Origin: Methanofastidiosum methylothiophilum
GTDB taxonomy: Archaea > Methanobacteriota_B > Thermococci > Methanofastidiosales > Methanofastidiosaceae
Direction: 5' to 3'
DNA length: 51,149 bases
Assembly: GCA_001587635.1 (NCBI GenBank)
Contig: LNJE01000009.1
Span: 1-51,149 of the forward strand
The translations under genes and the position numbers were made by a program. Below the pieces are notes generated by a model, which did not search any database, was not told the DNA's origin, and saw only the letters and a list, made by a program, of their open reading frames with translations. Of the stretch, positions 23,117 to 31,564 are shown in pieces; positions within the stretch are counted from its first letter, which is position 1; every line of letters begins with the position of its first letter.

Positions 23117-24751
23117 TTATGCAATTTGTTGTTCAGAACCACTCATTTTTCTATATGATTCTGATTTAGCTAGTTCTTTGCCTGCTAAGACATCATCTAT
23201 CCTTAGTATCATCACTACAGATTCAGACGCACTTTTTATTGCCTGCTCTTTCAATTTTAAGGGCTCAACTACTCCAGCTTTTAACATATCTTCTACTTTT
23301 CCATTTTTTACATTTATACCCATAGTTTTGCTATTGTCTTTATTATGGGCCGCCCTTAAATTTACTATCGTGTCTATCATATCTATGCCAGAATTTTCTG
23401 CAATTGCCTTAGGTATACCTTCTAATGATTCTGCAAATGCTTTAATTGAAAGCTGTTCCCTTCCTTTTATGGAATTAGAAAATGTAGATAGTTGTTTAGA
23501 AATTTCCATTTCAGTAGATCCTGCCCCAGTACAGATAATTCCTTCTTTGACAACTGCTATTAGTACCCCTATTGCATCATCCAAAACTCTTTCAACGATA
23601 TCTACAAATTGTTTTGTTCCGCCTCTAATGAGGATGCTAGAAATTTTTGGATCTTGACAGCCCTCTATAAAAGTCATATATTCGTCACCGACTTTTCTTT
23701 CTTCAACTAACTCTGCCTTTCCCAAATCAGTTGGTTCAAGATCTAAAGCCATATTGATTATTTTTGCACCAGCGGCTTTTGATATCATTTTTATTTCTTT
23801 TTCGCTTACATTTTTTAAAGCGTAAATTCCTGCGTTTGAAAGAAAATGGAGTGCAGAGTCATCTATATTCTTTTTACAAACTAAAACGTTCGCTCCTGAA
23901 TTATTAACTCTGTCAACCATTCTTTTAAGCATAAACTCTTCTTGATCTAAGAAAGCTTGTACGTTCTCAGGAGAGGTAATTCTTATCTTTGCATCGATAC
24001 CCGTTTTTTTGACTTCAATAGGACTGGTAAGTATGGCTATCTTTGCATTTTTAATCTTTTGTGGCATTGAGTGTAAAGCCCTATTTTCGTCTACAAGAAG
24101 TCCTTTGATGACGGTAGAATCTTCAAGCCCTCCTCCTTCTTTTACTGTTATCTTAATATCTTCTTTTGAAACAGAATTTACACCTTCTTGGGTATTGATT
24201 GCAATTTTTACTGCATCTACTGCAATCTTAGCTAATTTTTCAATAGATTTCTCGGCCGCTTTTCCAGTCATAGAAGTTTTTGCAACTTCAATAAGAGTCT
24301 TTTCATTATCTATTGTTACCTTTTCTCCCAATTCTCTAAGTATGTTAATTGCTTTTTCTGTAGCCATATTATATCCACTAATTATTGTAGATACATGGAC
24401 ATTTTGATCTAGCAAAGTTTCCGCTTTTTTAAGCAATTCTCCTGCCAAAACAACTGCCGTCGTAGTTCCATCTCCAACTTCTTGATCTTGTGTTCTAGCT
24501 ACTTCAACAATCATTTTAGCAGCCGGGTGAGATATATCTATTTGATTAAGAATAGTTGCGCCGTCATTTGTTATCATTACATTACCAGAATAATCAACTA
24601 ACATTTTATCCATTCCTTTAGGACCTAATGTTGTTTTTATTATTTCAGCAACTATCCTACCGGCCATTATATTCATTCGAAGGGCATCTTTTCCCATATA
24701 TCGTTGAGACCCTTCTGGTTGGATCCCCATTGGTTGTTTTATCTCTGCCAT
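23117..24751 (-). CDS. ths: Thermosome subunit (group II chaperonin)
   Basis: A 544-residue subunit of the archaeal double-ring chaperonin, which folds proteins in an ATP-driven cycle. The nucleotide-binding motifs are 'TLGPKGMDKMLVD' near 41-53 and 'DGTTTAVVLAG' near 94-104, and 'GAGSTEMEIS' near 405-414 also fits the family. The apical domain spans about 215-365. The C-terminus ends SGSEQQIA and lacks the Gly-Gly-Met repeat of many relatives. It is monocistronic, with a minus-strand ribosome site ggtgat before the ATG. Upstream gap 24752-24853 holds its promoter only. Confidence 0.97.
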   Translation of the reverse strand: MAEIKQPMGIQPEGSQRYMGKDALRMNIMAGRIVAEIIKTTLGPKGMDKMLVDYSGNVMITNDGATILNQIDISHPAAKMIVEVARTQDQEVGDGTTTAVVLAGELLKKAETLLDQNVHVSTIISGYNMATEKAINILRELGEKVTIDNEKTLIEVAKTSMTGKAAEKSIEKLAKIAVDAVKIAINTQEGVNSVSKEDIKITVKEGGGLEDSTVIKGLLVDENRALHSMPQKIKNAKIAILTSPIEVKKTGIDAKIRITSPENVQAFLDQEEFMLKRMVDRVNNSGANVLVCKKNIDDSALHFLSNAGIYALKNVSEKEIKMISKAAGAKIINMALDLEPTDLGKAELVEERKVGDEYMTFIEGCQDPKISSILIRGGTKQFVDIVERVLDDAIGVLIAVVKEGIICTGAGSTEMEISKQLSTFSNSIKGREQLSIKAFAESLEGIPKAIAENSGIDMIDTIVNLRAAHNKDNSKTMGINVKNGKVEDMLKAGVVEPLKLKEQAIKSASESVVMILRIDDVLAGKELAKSESYRKMSGSEQQIA

Positions 24752-24853
24752 ATTATCACCTTTACTTCAAGTAAATATTCAACATTTTAAATAAAGCATT
24801 ATCTAACTAAAAATACTATATTTGTTCTAAGTAATTGAAAACTATTTAAAAAA

Positions 24854-25300
24854 TTAACGGCGTATAGTCTTGTAAGTTTTTGCTATTTTAATAATGTGGA
24901 ATGGCCTAGTTATTTTAGTTTCATAGTCACACCCGGCACATGGGATTTCTTGTATGATATATAGTTTAACATAATCTTTGAACTCATAGACTTCTTTTAT
25001 TTCAATACTATAACCTTTTGTTTGATTCTCCCCCATAGTAACGGCTATAAAAGTGTATTTTTCATCGAAATCAATATTTTCATTATACTCTGGGTCATTT
25101 TTTATTTTGCCTATAAATGTATTCCATTCTTCCTTTGTATTAATCACAAAAATATCCTTTTCTGATATTCCTGAGTATTCTCCAATTAATACAGTATCAA
25201 ACTTAATCGTATCGGCATTTTTAGGGGGTAAAGTAGTGAGAAACATCAAAGCAATCAAAATTACTGCTATTGAAATTGAAAATATTATCTTTTCTTTCAT
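24854..25300 (-). CDS. Membrane-anchored PrcB-like protein
   Basis: A 148-residue protein with an N-terminal signal/anchor helix (about 5-25) and an extracytoplasmic domain that resembles the C-terminal domain of PrcB, a subunit of a Treponema surface protease complex: 'TFIAVTMGENQTKGYSIEIKEV' followed by 'VKLYIIQEIPCAGC'. The 'G-x-K-x-x-GY-x-I/V' strand is the hallmark. Function in archaea is unknown. A CAGC cysteine pair could form a disulfide. The start ATG at 25300 is the only one before the anchor. Confidence 0.7.
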   Translation of the reverse strand: MKEKIIFSISIAVILIALMFLTTLPPKNADTIKFDTVLIGEYSGISEKDIFVINTKEEWNTFIGKIKNDPEYNENIDFDEKYTFIAVTMGENQTKGYSIEIKEVYEFKDYVKLYIIQEIPCAGCDYETKITRPFHIIKIAKTYKTIRR

Positions 25301-25672
25301 TTGAGCTCTTTAATTACTAGTTTTGGAATGTTATTTAACTATTTATCTAAACAATAATATGTTATTTTTGATTTTCCTTATTTTATAAATGAAATACTGG
25401 CAGTTATAGTATTCTTTATTAATAACTTAAGTATAATAATACGATATTTAATATAGATTAATTTATAGATAACTATGAATCATATCAAGATATCAGATGC
25501 TACTAATGTATATAGAACAATTCATTTGTATGAAACTAAATTTTATCCAAGCTTTTTTACTTTAACTTAATTATGGCCTATTTTTTTAAATTTAATTTAA
25601 GGAAAAGCTTTAAATATTAATAGTTTATTGATTAAATGAATTTAAATTGCGAATTTCTCAAAGGTGAACTAA
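25301..25672. other. AT-rich intergenic region with divergent promoters
   Basis: No credible gene seen. A plus-strand promoter (gaaaagctttaaatatta, near 25602-25619) serves the gene at 25673. A short hairpin (atact...agtat, near 25395-25412) is the only other feature. Confidence 0.5.
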
Positions 25673-26161
25673 ATGGACATAAACATTAAATTAAAATATA
25701 CAAGCACAATTATGAATGCGTGGCTTTATGGTGTTGAAAATACTGCAAATATATTTTTTGACAAACCAAAATTATTTTATAGAAGATGGGGAACGGTAGC
25801 AATTAAGCCATTTATCGAATCATGGAACGATTTAGGTATGGAGTTTCAAAAGGGCCTCAGTCCGTACAATACTGCTAAGATGTTTGTTGATGCATTGGTA
25901 AAGGCTGAATTTCTTAACAATACTGGTTTTGAAATGAATGGAGATGATAATAATTTTACATTTAAAGCCATTGAATGCCCATACAAATCTCATTGTACAC
26001 GGCTTGTTACTGAAGGAAAAGAAATTGCATGTCTTAGGGCCATAACTTTACTTGGAGCGATGGAATTCAATAAAGAAGGTGAGTCTTTAAAATATCTTTA
26101 CAAATTTGACTTTAATAAGGAAAGCCCTTGTTTAGTTTCATTTGAAAAATTTAAAGATTAA
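25673..26161 (+). CDS. Unrecognised cytoplasmic protein upstream of roadblock gene
   Basis: A 162-residue soluble protein that I do not recognise. Features: aromatic-rich front ('MNAWLYGVENTANIFFDKPKLF'), then a motif 'ECPYKSHCTRLVTEGKEIACLRAITLLG' (split here: Cys at about 103, 109 and 121), reminiscent of the cysteine-bearing small-molecule domains related to V4R in archaeal regulators. The resemblance is weak. An aggtga ribosome site precedes the ATG. A roadblock/LC7 gene begins 14 nt downstream, so the two probably act together. Confidence 0.55.
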   Translation: MDINIKLKYTSTIMNAWLYGVENTANIFFDKPKLFYRRWGTVAIKPFIESWNDLGMEFQKGLSPYNTAKMFVDALVKAEFLNNTGFEMNGDDNNFTFKAIECPYKSHCTRLVTEGKEIACLRAITLLGAMEFNKEGESLKYLYKFDFNKESPCLVSFEKFKD

Positions 26162-26175
26162 AAAGATGTGATCTA

Positions 26176-26544
26176 ATGGCTAGTCGAATTGAAAAATTAA
26201 CTGAAATGTTAAAGAATCTTAGTGGAACTTCTCCAGATATCGAAGCTTCTGCTATCGTTTCTACAGATGGATTGGTAATAGCTAGCGCTTTACCAAAAGA
26301 CGTTGAAGAAGATAGAGTTGCTGCAATGTCTGCAGCTATGCTTTCATTAGGAGAAAGAACTTCCAAAGAATTAATGAAAGGTAATCTTGAAGAAGTTTTT
26401 GTAAAGGGACAAAATGGTTATATTTTATTAATGGGTGCAGGTGAAGAGGCAGTTCTAACAACCTTAGCAAGAAAAGATGCAAAATTGGGATTAGTATTCT
26501 TGGACATGAAAAGGGCAGCTGAAGAAATCGCTAAAGTAATTTAA
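26176..26544 (+). CDS. Roadblock/LC7 domain protein
   Basis: A 122-residue roadblock/LC7 protein: 'LTEMLKNLSGTSPDIEASAIVSTDGLVIAS' pattern (helix, then the 'G-L-V-I-A-S' strand), 'AAMSAAMLSLGERTSKELMKG' and 'YILLMGAGEEAVLTTLARKDAKLGL'. Roadblock domains dimerise and often act as partners or activators of small Ras-like GTPases (MglB type). No GTPase gene is in this window. It is co-transcribed with the unrecognised gene just upstream. Confidence 0.9.
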   Translation: MASRIEKLTEMLKNLSGTSPDIEASAIVSTDGLVIASALPKDVEEDRVAAMSAAMLSLGERTSKELMKGNLEEVFVKGQNGYILLMGAGEEAVLTTLARKDAKLGLVFLDMKRAAEEIAKVI

Positions 26545-26581
26545 CGAGTTTGTATCAAAACTAGTTGGGGAAAATTTTAAC

Positions 26582-28171
26582 TTATTCTTTCTGGTAAAGC
26601 TCTATAAGTTTTTTGTATATTTTATTTATCTCTTTTAATTTTTCTTCTGCCTTTTTTATAGTGGCATCACTTTTATTAATATTCTTGTCTGGATGAAGAA
26701 GATCAACCCAATACCTGTATTGTTCTTTTATTATTTCTTTAGTAATATTGCCATTATCCTCTAGTTCAAATTTGATAAGTAATTCTTTAGTAGAAATCTC
26801 TTCAATAATACTTTTTTTCTTTTCATGCCTTTCCTTCTTTTCCTCTTTTGTATGTTCTTCACTGTCGTATTTGTGGGATTTTTTCTCTTCTGAAGTTTTA
26901 TTTCTAACTCTTTCAAAGTATGCTCGTATGGTATTCTCATCAAAGTTTATAGAATCATATCCGCTTCTTATGAGATTCAAAGCGATATCTAGTACTTCTT
27001 TCATTTTTTGAGAATTGTGGATTTTAGAAGCAGATTCATATTCACTTTTTAAAATTAAAAATAATTTGTCAGTAACATAGCTAATTCTTATTTTGTTGAC
27101 TTGATACTTAGTAGCTATCTTTAATGCCTTTTCCAAATTTATTATTGCCTCTTCATATTTACCATATTCTTCATAAGCACATGATTTTTGGAAATAAGCC
27201 ATAATGATTCCATCAATCGAGTCATTTACCTGCCCACTAAAAAAGCCTTTTTCATCCTTTCCTAGTTCAACTGATTTTTCAAATGTTGAAATCGCGTCAT
27301 CATATCTAGTCTTTTCAAGAAGAATTTTCCCTTTTATGTTGTATCCTTTGATTAAATTGCTCTTGGATTCGAAATACTCTTTAGAATCGTTACCATATAC
27401 TTGCAATGCCATATCTAAAATCTTTTTAAGTGTAAATATTGCAGAATCATATTGGCCATTTTTCATCTGATTAAAAGCGAATAGTGATTGTATTCTCATT
27501 ATATTTTCTTTAGCAAATTTCACAGTTTCAGTTTCAGTGCCCATGTCGTTAGTAATCTCTATGGCTTTATCTATTGTGTTAATTGCATCTTCAAATCGGT
27601 CTCTTTTTGCAAGATATTCTCCCTTTTGATTATAACACTTTATTAAATTGTTTAGTGACTCGAGAGTTTCCTCAGATTTTTTACCACTATTTTCCACACT
27701 AAAATCTAATATTTTTTTAAATACAGCTATAGCATCATCAAATTTTTGTTGATTTAAAAGAGCAGATCCTTTTTCAAAATAGGCTTTCTTTAGGCTTTTT
27801 TTAATGTTATTGATTTCTTCTTGTTTTATGGTGGATATAGTCAGAGATCTTTCAAGTGCTATTTTGAAATATCTAATTGCCTCATCATATGAAGAGCTTT
27901 GTAGATAATCAAGAGCTTTTTTTTCAAATAACCAGACTACTTCCTCGTTTGAGCTAACATCTATTTCTTTTTTTAGTTCATGGATCTTGTCATTAACTTC
28001 GTTTGTTTTTTTATAATTTCCTTTGTTCAAATATTTTTCATAAAGAGCAGTATATTCGGAAATAAGTACATTTCTGATAAATTTAATTTTCTCGGGATCT
28101 TTATTTTCTTGTTTTTCTTTTATAAGTTGTTCTTCCCAAAAGGAAATAGGAACTTTTTTTTTCCTTGCCAA
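26582..28171 (-). CDS. TPR-repeat protein with C-terminal J domain
   Basis: A 529-residue cytoplasmic protein. Residues about 20-400 form TPR-like helix pairs ('YFKIALERSL', 'AIAVFKKILDFSV', 'AISTFEKSVELGK', 'AIINLEKALKIA' are clear units). A charged Lys/Glu linker (about 405-450) leads to a C-terminal J-like domain with the HPD motif ('WVDLLHPDKNINKSDA', about 488-503). J domains stimulate Hsp70; none is encoded here. It starts with TTG at 28171: a GGAGGG ribosome site lies 8 nt upstream and there is no nearby ATG. Confidence 0.82.
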   Translation of the reverse strand: MARKKKVPISFWEEQLIKEKQENKDPEKIKFIRNVLISEYTALYEKYLNKGNYKKTNEVNDKIHELKKEIDVSSNEEVVWLFEKKALDYLQSSSYDEAIRYFKIALERSLTISTIKQEEINNIKKSLKKAYFEKGSALLNQQKFDDAIAVFKKILDFSVENSGKKSEETLESLNNLIKCYNQKGEYLAKRDRFEDAINTIDKAIEITNDMGTETETVKFAKENIMRIQSLFAFNQMKNGQYDSAIFTLKKILDMALQVYGNDSKEYFESKSNLIKGYNIKGKILLEKTRYDDAISTFEKSVELGKDEKGFFSGQVNDSIDGIIMAYFQKSCAYEEYGKYEEAIINLEKALKIATKYQVNKIRISYVTDKLFLILKSEYESASKIHNSQKMKEVLDIALNLIRSGYDSINFDENTIRAYFERVRNKTSEEKKSHKYDSEEHTKEEKKERHEKKKSIIEEISTKELLIKFELEDNGNITKEIIKEQYRYWVDLLHPDKNINKSDATIKKAEEKLKEINKIYKKLIELYQKE

Positions 28172-28723
28172 TCCTTAGCCCTCCGAATGATGACAGCTTC
28201 ACAGTATATACTGGAGATTAATATATTAGGTTTTAAACTTAATTGAAATATTGTTTGTTTTTATTAATTTTGCCTTATTAGTTTATTTAGATGTTAGGTG
28301 AAGTCTAAACTAATTTTTTAAATTATTTATGGAAGCTCTACAAATCCTAAGGTATTCGTTAGTACTTCAATAGTTTTTTTATATTATGTTCTTTTAAAAC
28401 TGTAACACCTGATAAATCTTCTTACGAATATCCTAATAAGGTATTTGTATATATGATTACTTTCGCATATATTAACTCTGCTAATANAAATTTTAATAAC
28501 TTCGTTCTCATCGATTTAATTCATATTTTTCATATCAAGTTAGATACAAGACTANGGGGATTTTGCACNATTTTAATTATAACAGCCTATATAAAAATAA
28601 TTATGCCTACAATGGAATTGACTACTTTTTATTGTCATTGAATTTTAACACTATTATCCGTAAATTTTAAATATTTTATTATACNATTACATATAAGAAT
28701 TATTTAATAATGGAAGTAATNAC
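28172..28723. other. Intergenic region with no supported gene
   Basis: AT-rich with five N bases. A 62-residue hydrophobic reading frame at 28453-28641 has no ribosome site or family and contains ambiguous codons. An imperfect inverted repeat (cctaaggtattcgtta near 28348 with ttacgaatatcct near 28421) is the only structure seen. Confidence 0.45.
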
Positions 28724-28888
28724 ATGAATGAAAAAAAAGTTGAAGGTTTTAGAGGNGAACTTAGGGAATTGCATGAAGCTATATGCTCTGAATGTGGTAA
28801 TATGACTAAAGTTCCATTTAAACCTGATGGTATTCGGCCAATATATTGTAAGGAATGCTTTAAGATAAGAAGAGCTAAAAAATATTAA
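28724..28888 (+). CDS. Small CxxC-x17-CxxC zinc-binding protein
   Basis: A 54-residue ORF with C21-SE-C24 and C42-KE-C45, separated by 17 residues, in the context 'AICSECGNMTKVPFKPDGIRPIYCKECF'-type motif (residues 19-46; key residues are the four Cys, V-P-F-K-P and R-P-I-Y-C). This is a widespread small zinc-ribbon family of archaea and candidate phyla bacteria, probably nucleic-acid or ribosome associated by its basic tail (KIRRAKKY). One N at 28756 falls in a wobble position. The preceding gap holds a TATA-like run near 28675. Confidence 0.75.
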   Translation: MNEKKVEGFRXELRELHEAICSECGNMTKVPFKPDGIRPIYCKECFKIRRAKKY

Positions 28889-28924
28889 AGATGGTAATAG
28901 TTATCTAAAATATGGTGCTAACAT

Positions 28925-31279
28925 TTAAAAATAATCCCCTAGAGTTTTTTGTATATTTTTTGAAAATCTTAAATTTTCTTCAGTATATCCAAATCCTTTA
29001 AGAATTCTCATTATTGCAGGAAGAACTTGATTATCGATATAATATTCTGCATCATATTTATATCCTTCATTTTTGAATGTTTCAACATCATATGATCTAT
29101 CTCTAATCATACCGTCTCCATTTTTTACTATAAAAGAAATCATTGAACCTGCTTTGATATCCTCGCCTTTTTCTTTCATATGTCTTGCTACAACTACATG
29201 CGGCCCTATTTGTTTGTAGCTAGAAAGAGGCATTGTAAGTTGAGTGTAAATAATAAGAGAGTCTAATGGAGTTTTTCCTTCAATTAATTCTTGAGTAGTT
29301 TTTCTAACAATTTCGGCTGCGTATTCAGGTCCCTTGCCTTCTAATATTGCTTTTAATACCTCTTCTTGTGTCTTTTTTGCTATATCTGCCCAATCTCTCC
29401 TCACGACCTCTAATCCCTTTGTTGTGATATTGTTTTCTTTATCTATAATTGCATATCTTTTTTTTGAAACAAAAAAACCTCGTCGATAATATCCTTGAAA
29501 TTCAAGTTCCATGAAATCAGGTAATGTCGAATTAACTTTGTCCCTAAACTCTTTTGATTTTTTCATATCTTCTGAACCCAATCCAACAAATAAGCTATCA
29601 GTATCTCCATATAATACATTCAATCCCATGTCTTCAGCAATTTTTATTGCCTTATGAATGTATTTTCTTCCCCATGAAGCGATACTAGAAGCTGCTTCTT
29701 TAGAATACCATCTTGAACGAGGATAACCCATATACCCGTAAAAAGAGTTTGCAAGAATTTTTAAAGCCCATTGTTGAGATTGGTAAATAGTTCTTTCATT
29801 TTTATCAGAAGTTTCTTTTAATTTTTTCTTGATTTGAACTCTTCTCTCAATTAGTTCTTTTAAAATCTCAGGGATAAATCCTTTTTTATTTAAACAAAAA
29901 TTTACTCCATCCGGAGAGGTATTATTACAACAATCACATCCTATCGTATTTGGATCAATATTATGTGCGATAATTATAGAAGGATATAGAGATCTAAAAT
30001 CAAAAACGGCTATATGCTCATGAAGTCCTTTTTGAGGATCTAAAACAAATCCACCTTCATATGTATCCGAAGATCTTTCAAGATATTCGCTACCTTTTGG
30101 TTTATTTGGAACTATAGTTTTTTCTTGAAATGCCCGCTTCATTAAAAGATATTCAACCATATTAGAAGATGCCATTTTTGATATATCAAAAATGTTCTGT
30201 CCAACTATTCTTGAGAGTTCTATTTCTAAAGGACCTATTGCAGCTCCAATATCTTTTGCAGCTACTGCATCTTCTTTATTATACAATGCTATTTTTAATA
30301 GGCCATCTTGAGTTCCTTCTTCCCATAATCTATCCATTTCGGCTAATTGGAGCTTAGTTTTTTCTTTGCCTAAAAAATTAAGATATACGTTTTCAAGCGT
30401 ATATTTATTTAAGCTCAGAAGTTTTCTGCTTAATGGATAAAGATCTATATGGACCATTCCAGAAATTTTACTACTATCATTTATCCCTCTTTTATCTATT
30501 TTTATTTCGTTTAAAATTGGATGGTTAATCTTAAGTTTTTTTGCCCTTTCATAAATATAAGGAAAGTCAAAAGAATCTCCATTGTAAGTATAGATTATAT
30601 CAGGATTGTACTCCAAAAGAATGTCAAAAAAACGTTTCATCATCAATAGTTCATTATCTACAATCTCTATATAATCTGCTGTAACTTTTTTGTAAGTAAT
30701 GACTTTATCAAAATCATTGGTGGAAATTCCCATCATAATAATGGGATCATATTTAGGATCTGGCTTAGCCTTGCAATATACTTCTATATCAAAGGCGAGT
30801 ACTTTAATTGAAAGATTTAGATTATTTGTAATTTGAAAATTTTTTACAAATGACATGTTTCCTTCTTTTTCTAATTCAAAATCATAATATATGGCGGGGG
30901 TGAGATTCTTATCAATAAGAAATCTTCTTGCAAAAGGGATATCATATTCATATATTTCAGTTATGTCCTCAATTTCTTTTCTAAGGTTAGGTACATCGGA
31001 TGGATGATTAAAAATTATTTTTATAGCAGATACTTTTTTTCCAAAAAGATACCTTTCTTCGGGCATACATTTTTTAATAAATAATGATTTACCATTTACT
31101 TCTTTGGTTATTCCTTCAATTTTTTTCTTAATAGATTCAACTTCATTTTCATCACAAACAGCCCAAATGTAAGGATCAAAATCTTTATAAAATGTTTCAA
31201 CTTTAGAATCATTTTTAAGTATCAGCCTAACATATGCTTTTTCATTAAACGTTTTGTAGTCAGAATCTAAGAGAAACAT
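28925..31279 (-). CDS. polB: DNA polymerase, family B
   Basis: A 784-residue replicative-type polymerase with 3'-5' proofreading. Exonuclease motifs: 'AFDIEVYCKAKPD' (Exo I), 'YTYNGDSFDFPYI' (Exo II) and 'YNKEDAVAAKDIG' (Exo III). Polymerase motifs: 'DFRSLYPSIIIAHN' (A), 'KILANSFYGYMGYPRSRW' (B) and 'YGDTDSLFVG' (C). A cysteine cluster (CDCC...C) before motif B is typical of archaeal enzymes. I start at the ATG at 31279, exactly 26 nt from a minus-strand TATA centred near 31305, not at the ATG at 31333 upstream of that box. Confidence 0.96.
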   Translation of the reverse strand: MFLLDSDYKTFNEKAYVRLILKNDSKVETFYKDFDPYIWAVCDENEVESIKKKIEGITKEVNGKSLFIKKCMPEERYLFGKKVSAIKIIFNHPSDVPNLRKEIEDITEIYEYDIPFARRFLIDKNLTPAIYYDFELEKEGNMSFVKNFQITNNLNLSIKVLAFDIEVYCKAKPDPKYDPIIMMGISTNDFDKVITYKKVTADYIEIVDNELLMMKRFFDILLEYNPDIIYTYNGDSFDFPYIYERAKKLKINHPILNEIKIDKRGINDSSKISGMVHIDLYPLSRKLLSLNKYTLENVYLNFLGKEKTKLQLAEMDRLWEEGTQDGLLKIALYNKEDAVAAKDIGAAIGPLEIELSRIVGQNIFDISKMASSNMVEYLLMKRAFQEKTIVPNKPKGSEYLERSSDTYEGGFVLDPQKGLHEHIAVFDFRSLYPSIIIAHNIDPNTIGCDCCNNTSPDGVNFCLNKKGFIPEILKELIERRVQIKKKLKETSDKNERTIYQSQQWALKILANSFYGYMGYPRSRWYSKEAASSIASWGRKYIHKAIKIAEDMGLNVLYGDTDSLFVGLGSEDMKKSKEFRDKVNSTLPDFMELEFQGYYRRGFFVSKKRYAIIDKENNITTKGLEVVRRDWADIAKKTQEEVLKAILEGKGPEYAAEIVRKTTQELIEGKTPLDSLIIYTQLTMPLSSYKQIGPHVVVARHMKEKGEDIKAGSMISFIVKNGDGMIRDRSYDVETFKNEGYKYDAEYYIDNQVLPAIMRILKGFGYTEENLRFSKNIQKTLGDYF

Positions 31280-31405
31280 AATAGTAGTAATTAATGGTAG
31301 TATAAATAATTTATTATGAAAAATCAGAAACAATAATCGTCCAGTAATAATTTATACCTTAAATAGAGCAAAACTTATAAATAGTTTTTAGCTAAACAAG
31401 CGTTA

Positions 31406-31564
31406 ATGAAAAAATTAGAAATAGTATTGATTGTAATTCTAATGGCCATCCCATTTTTTTTTATCAAAACTCAAGATTTTACTACATTTATTTATTGGTC
31501 TCTTGTGACTTTAAGTTACTTGATTTATATTCTTTTTTCAACTAAAAGGTGGGTAAATGAATAA
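31406..31564 (+). CDS. Small two-helix membrane partner of the second symporter
   Basis: A 52-residue ORF with two hydrophobic helices (about 5-20 and 29-45) and a short basic tail (STKRWVNE). Its last 8 nt overlap the start of the SSS symporter gene (ATG at 31557), so the two are translationally coupled; its 3' end supplies the symporter's aggtggg ribosome site. It resembles in size and position the small subunits of some solute:sodium symporters (DUF485/DUF4212/YhdT-like idea), but the sequence does not decide a family. Confidence 0.65.
   Translation: MKKLEIVLIVILMAIPFFFIKTQDFTTFIYWSLVTLSYLIYILFSTKRWVNE

Noticed and set aside
23178..24407. Two long plus-strand ORFs opposite the thermosome gene
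   Set aside because: They mirror a highly conserved coding sequence on the other strand and have no ribosome site or recognisable domain.
28453..28641. 62-residue hydrophobic plus-strand ORF
   Set aside because: It contains N bases and low-complexity AT codons, with no ribosome site or family resemblance.
31280..31333. 18-residue N-terminal extension of PolB
   Set aside because: The minus-strand TATA box centred near 31305 lies inside this stretch and predicts a leaderless start at 31279.
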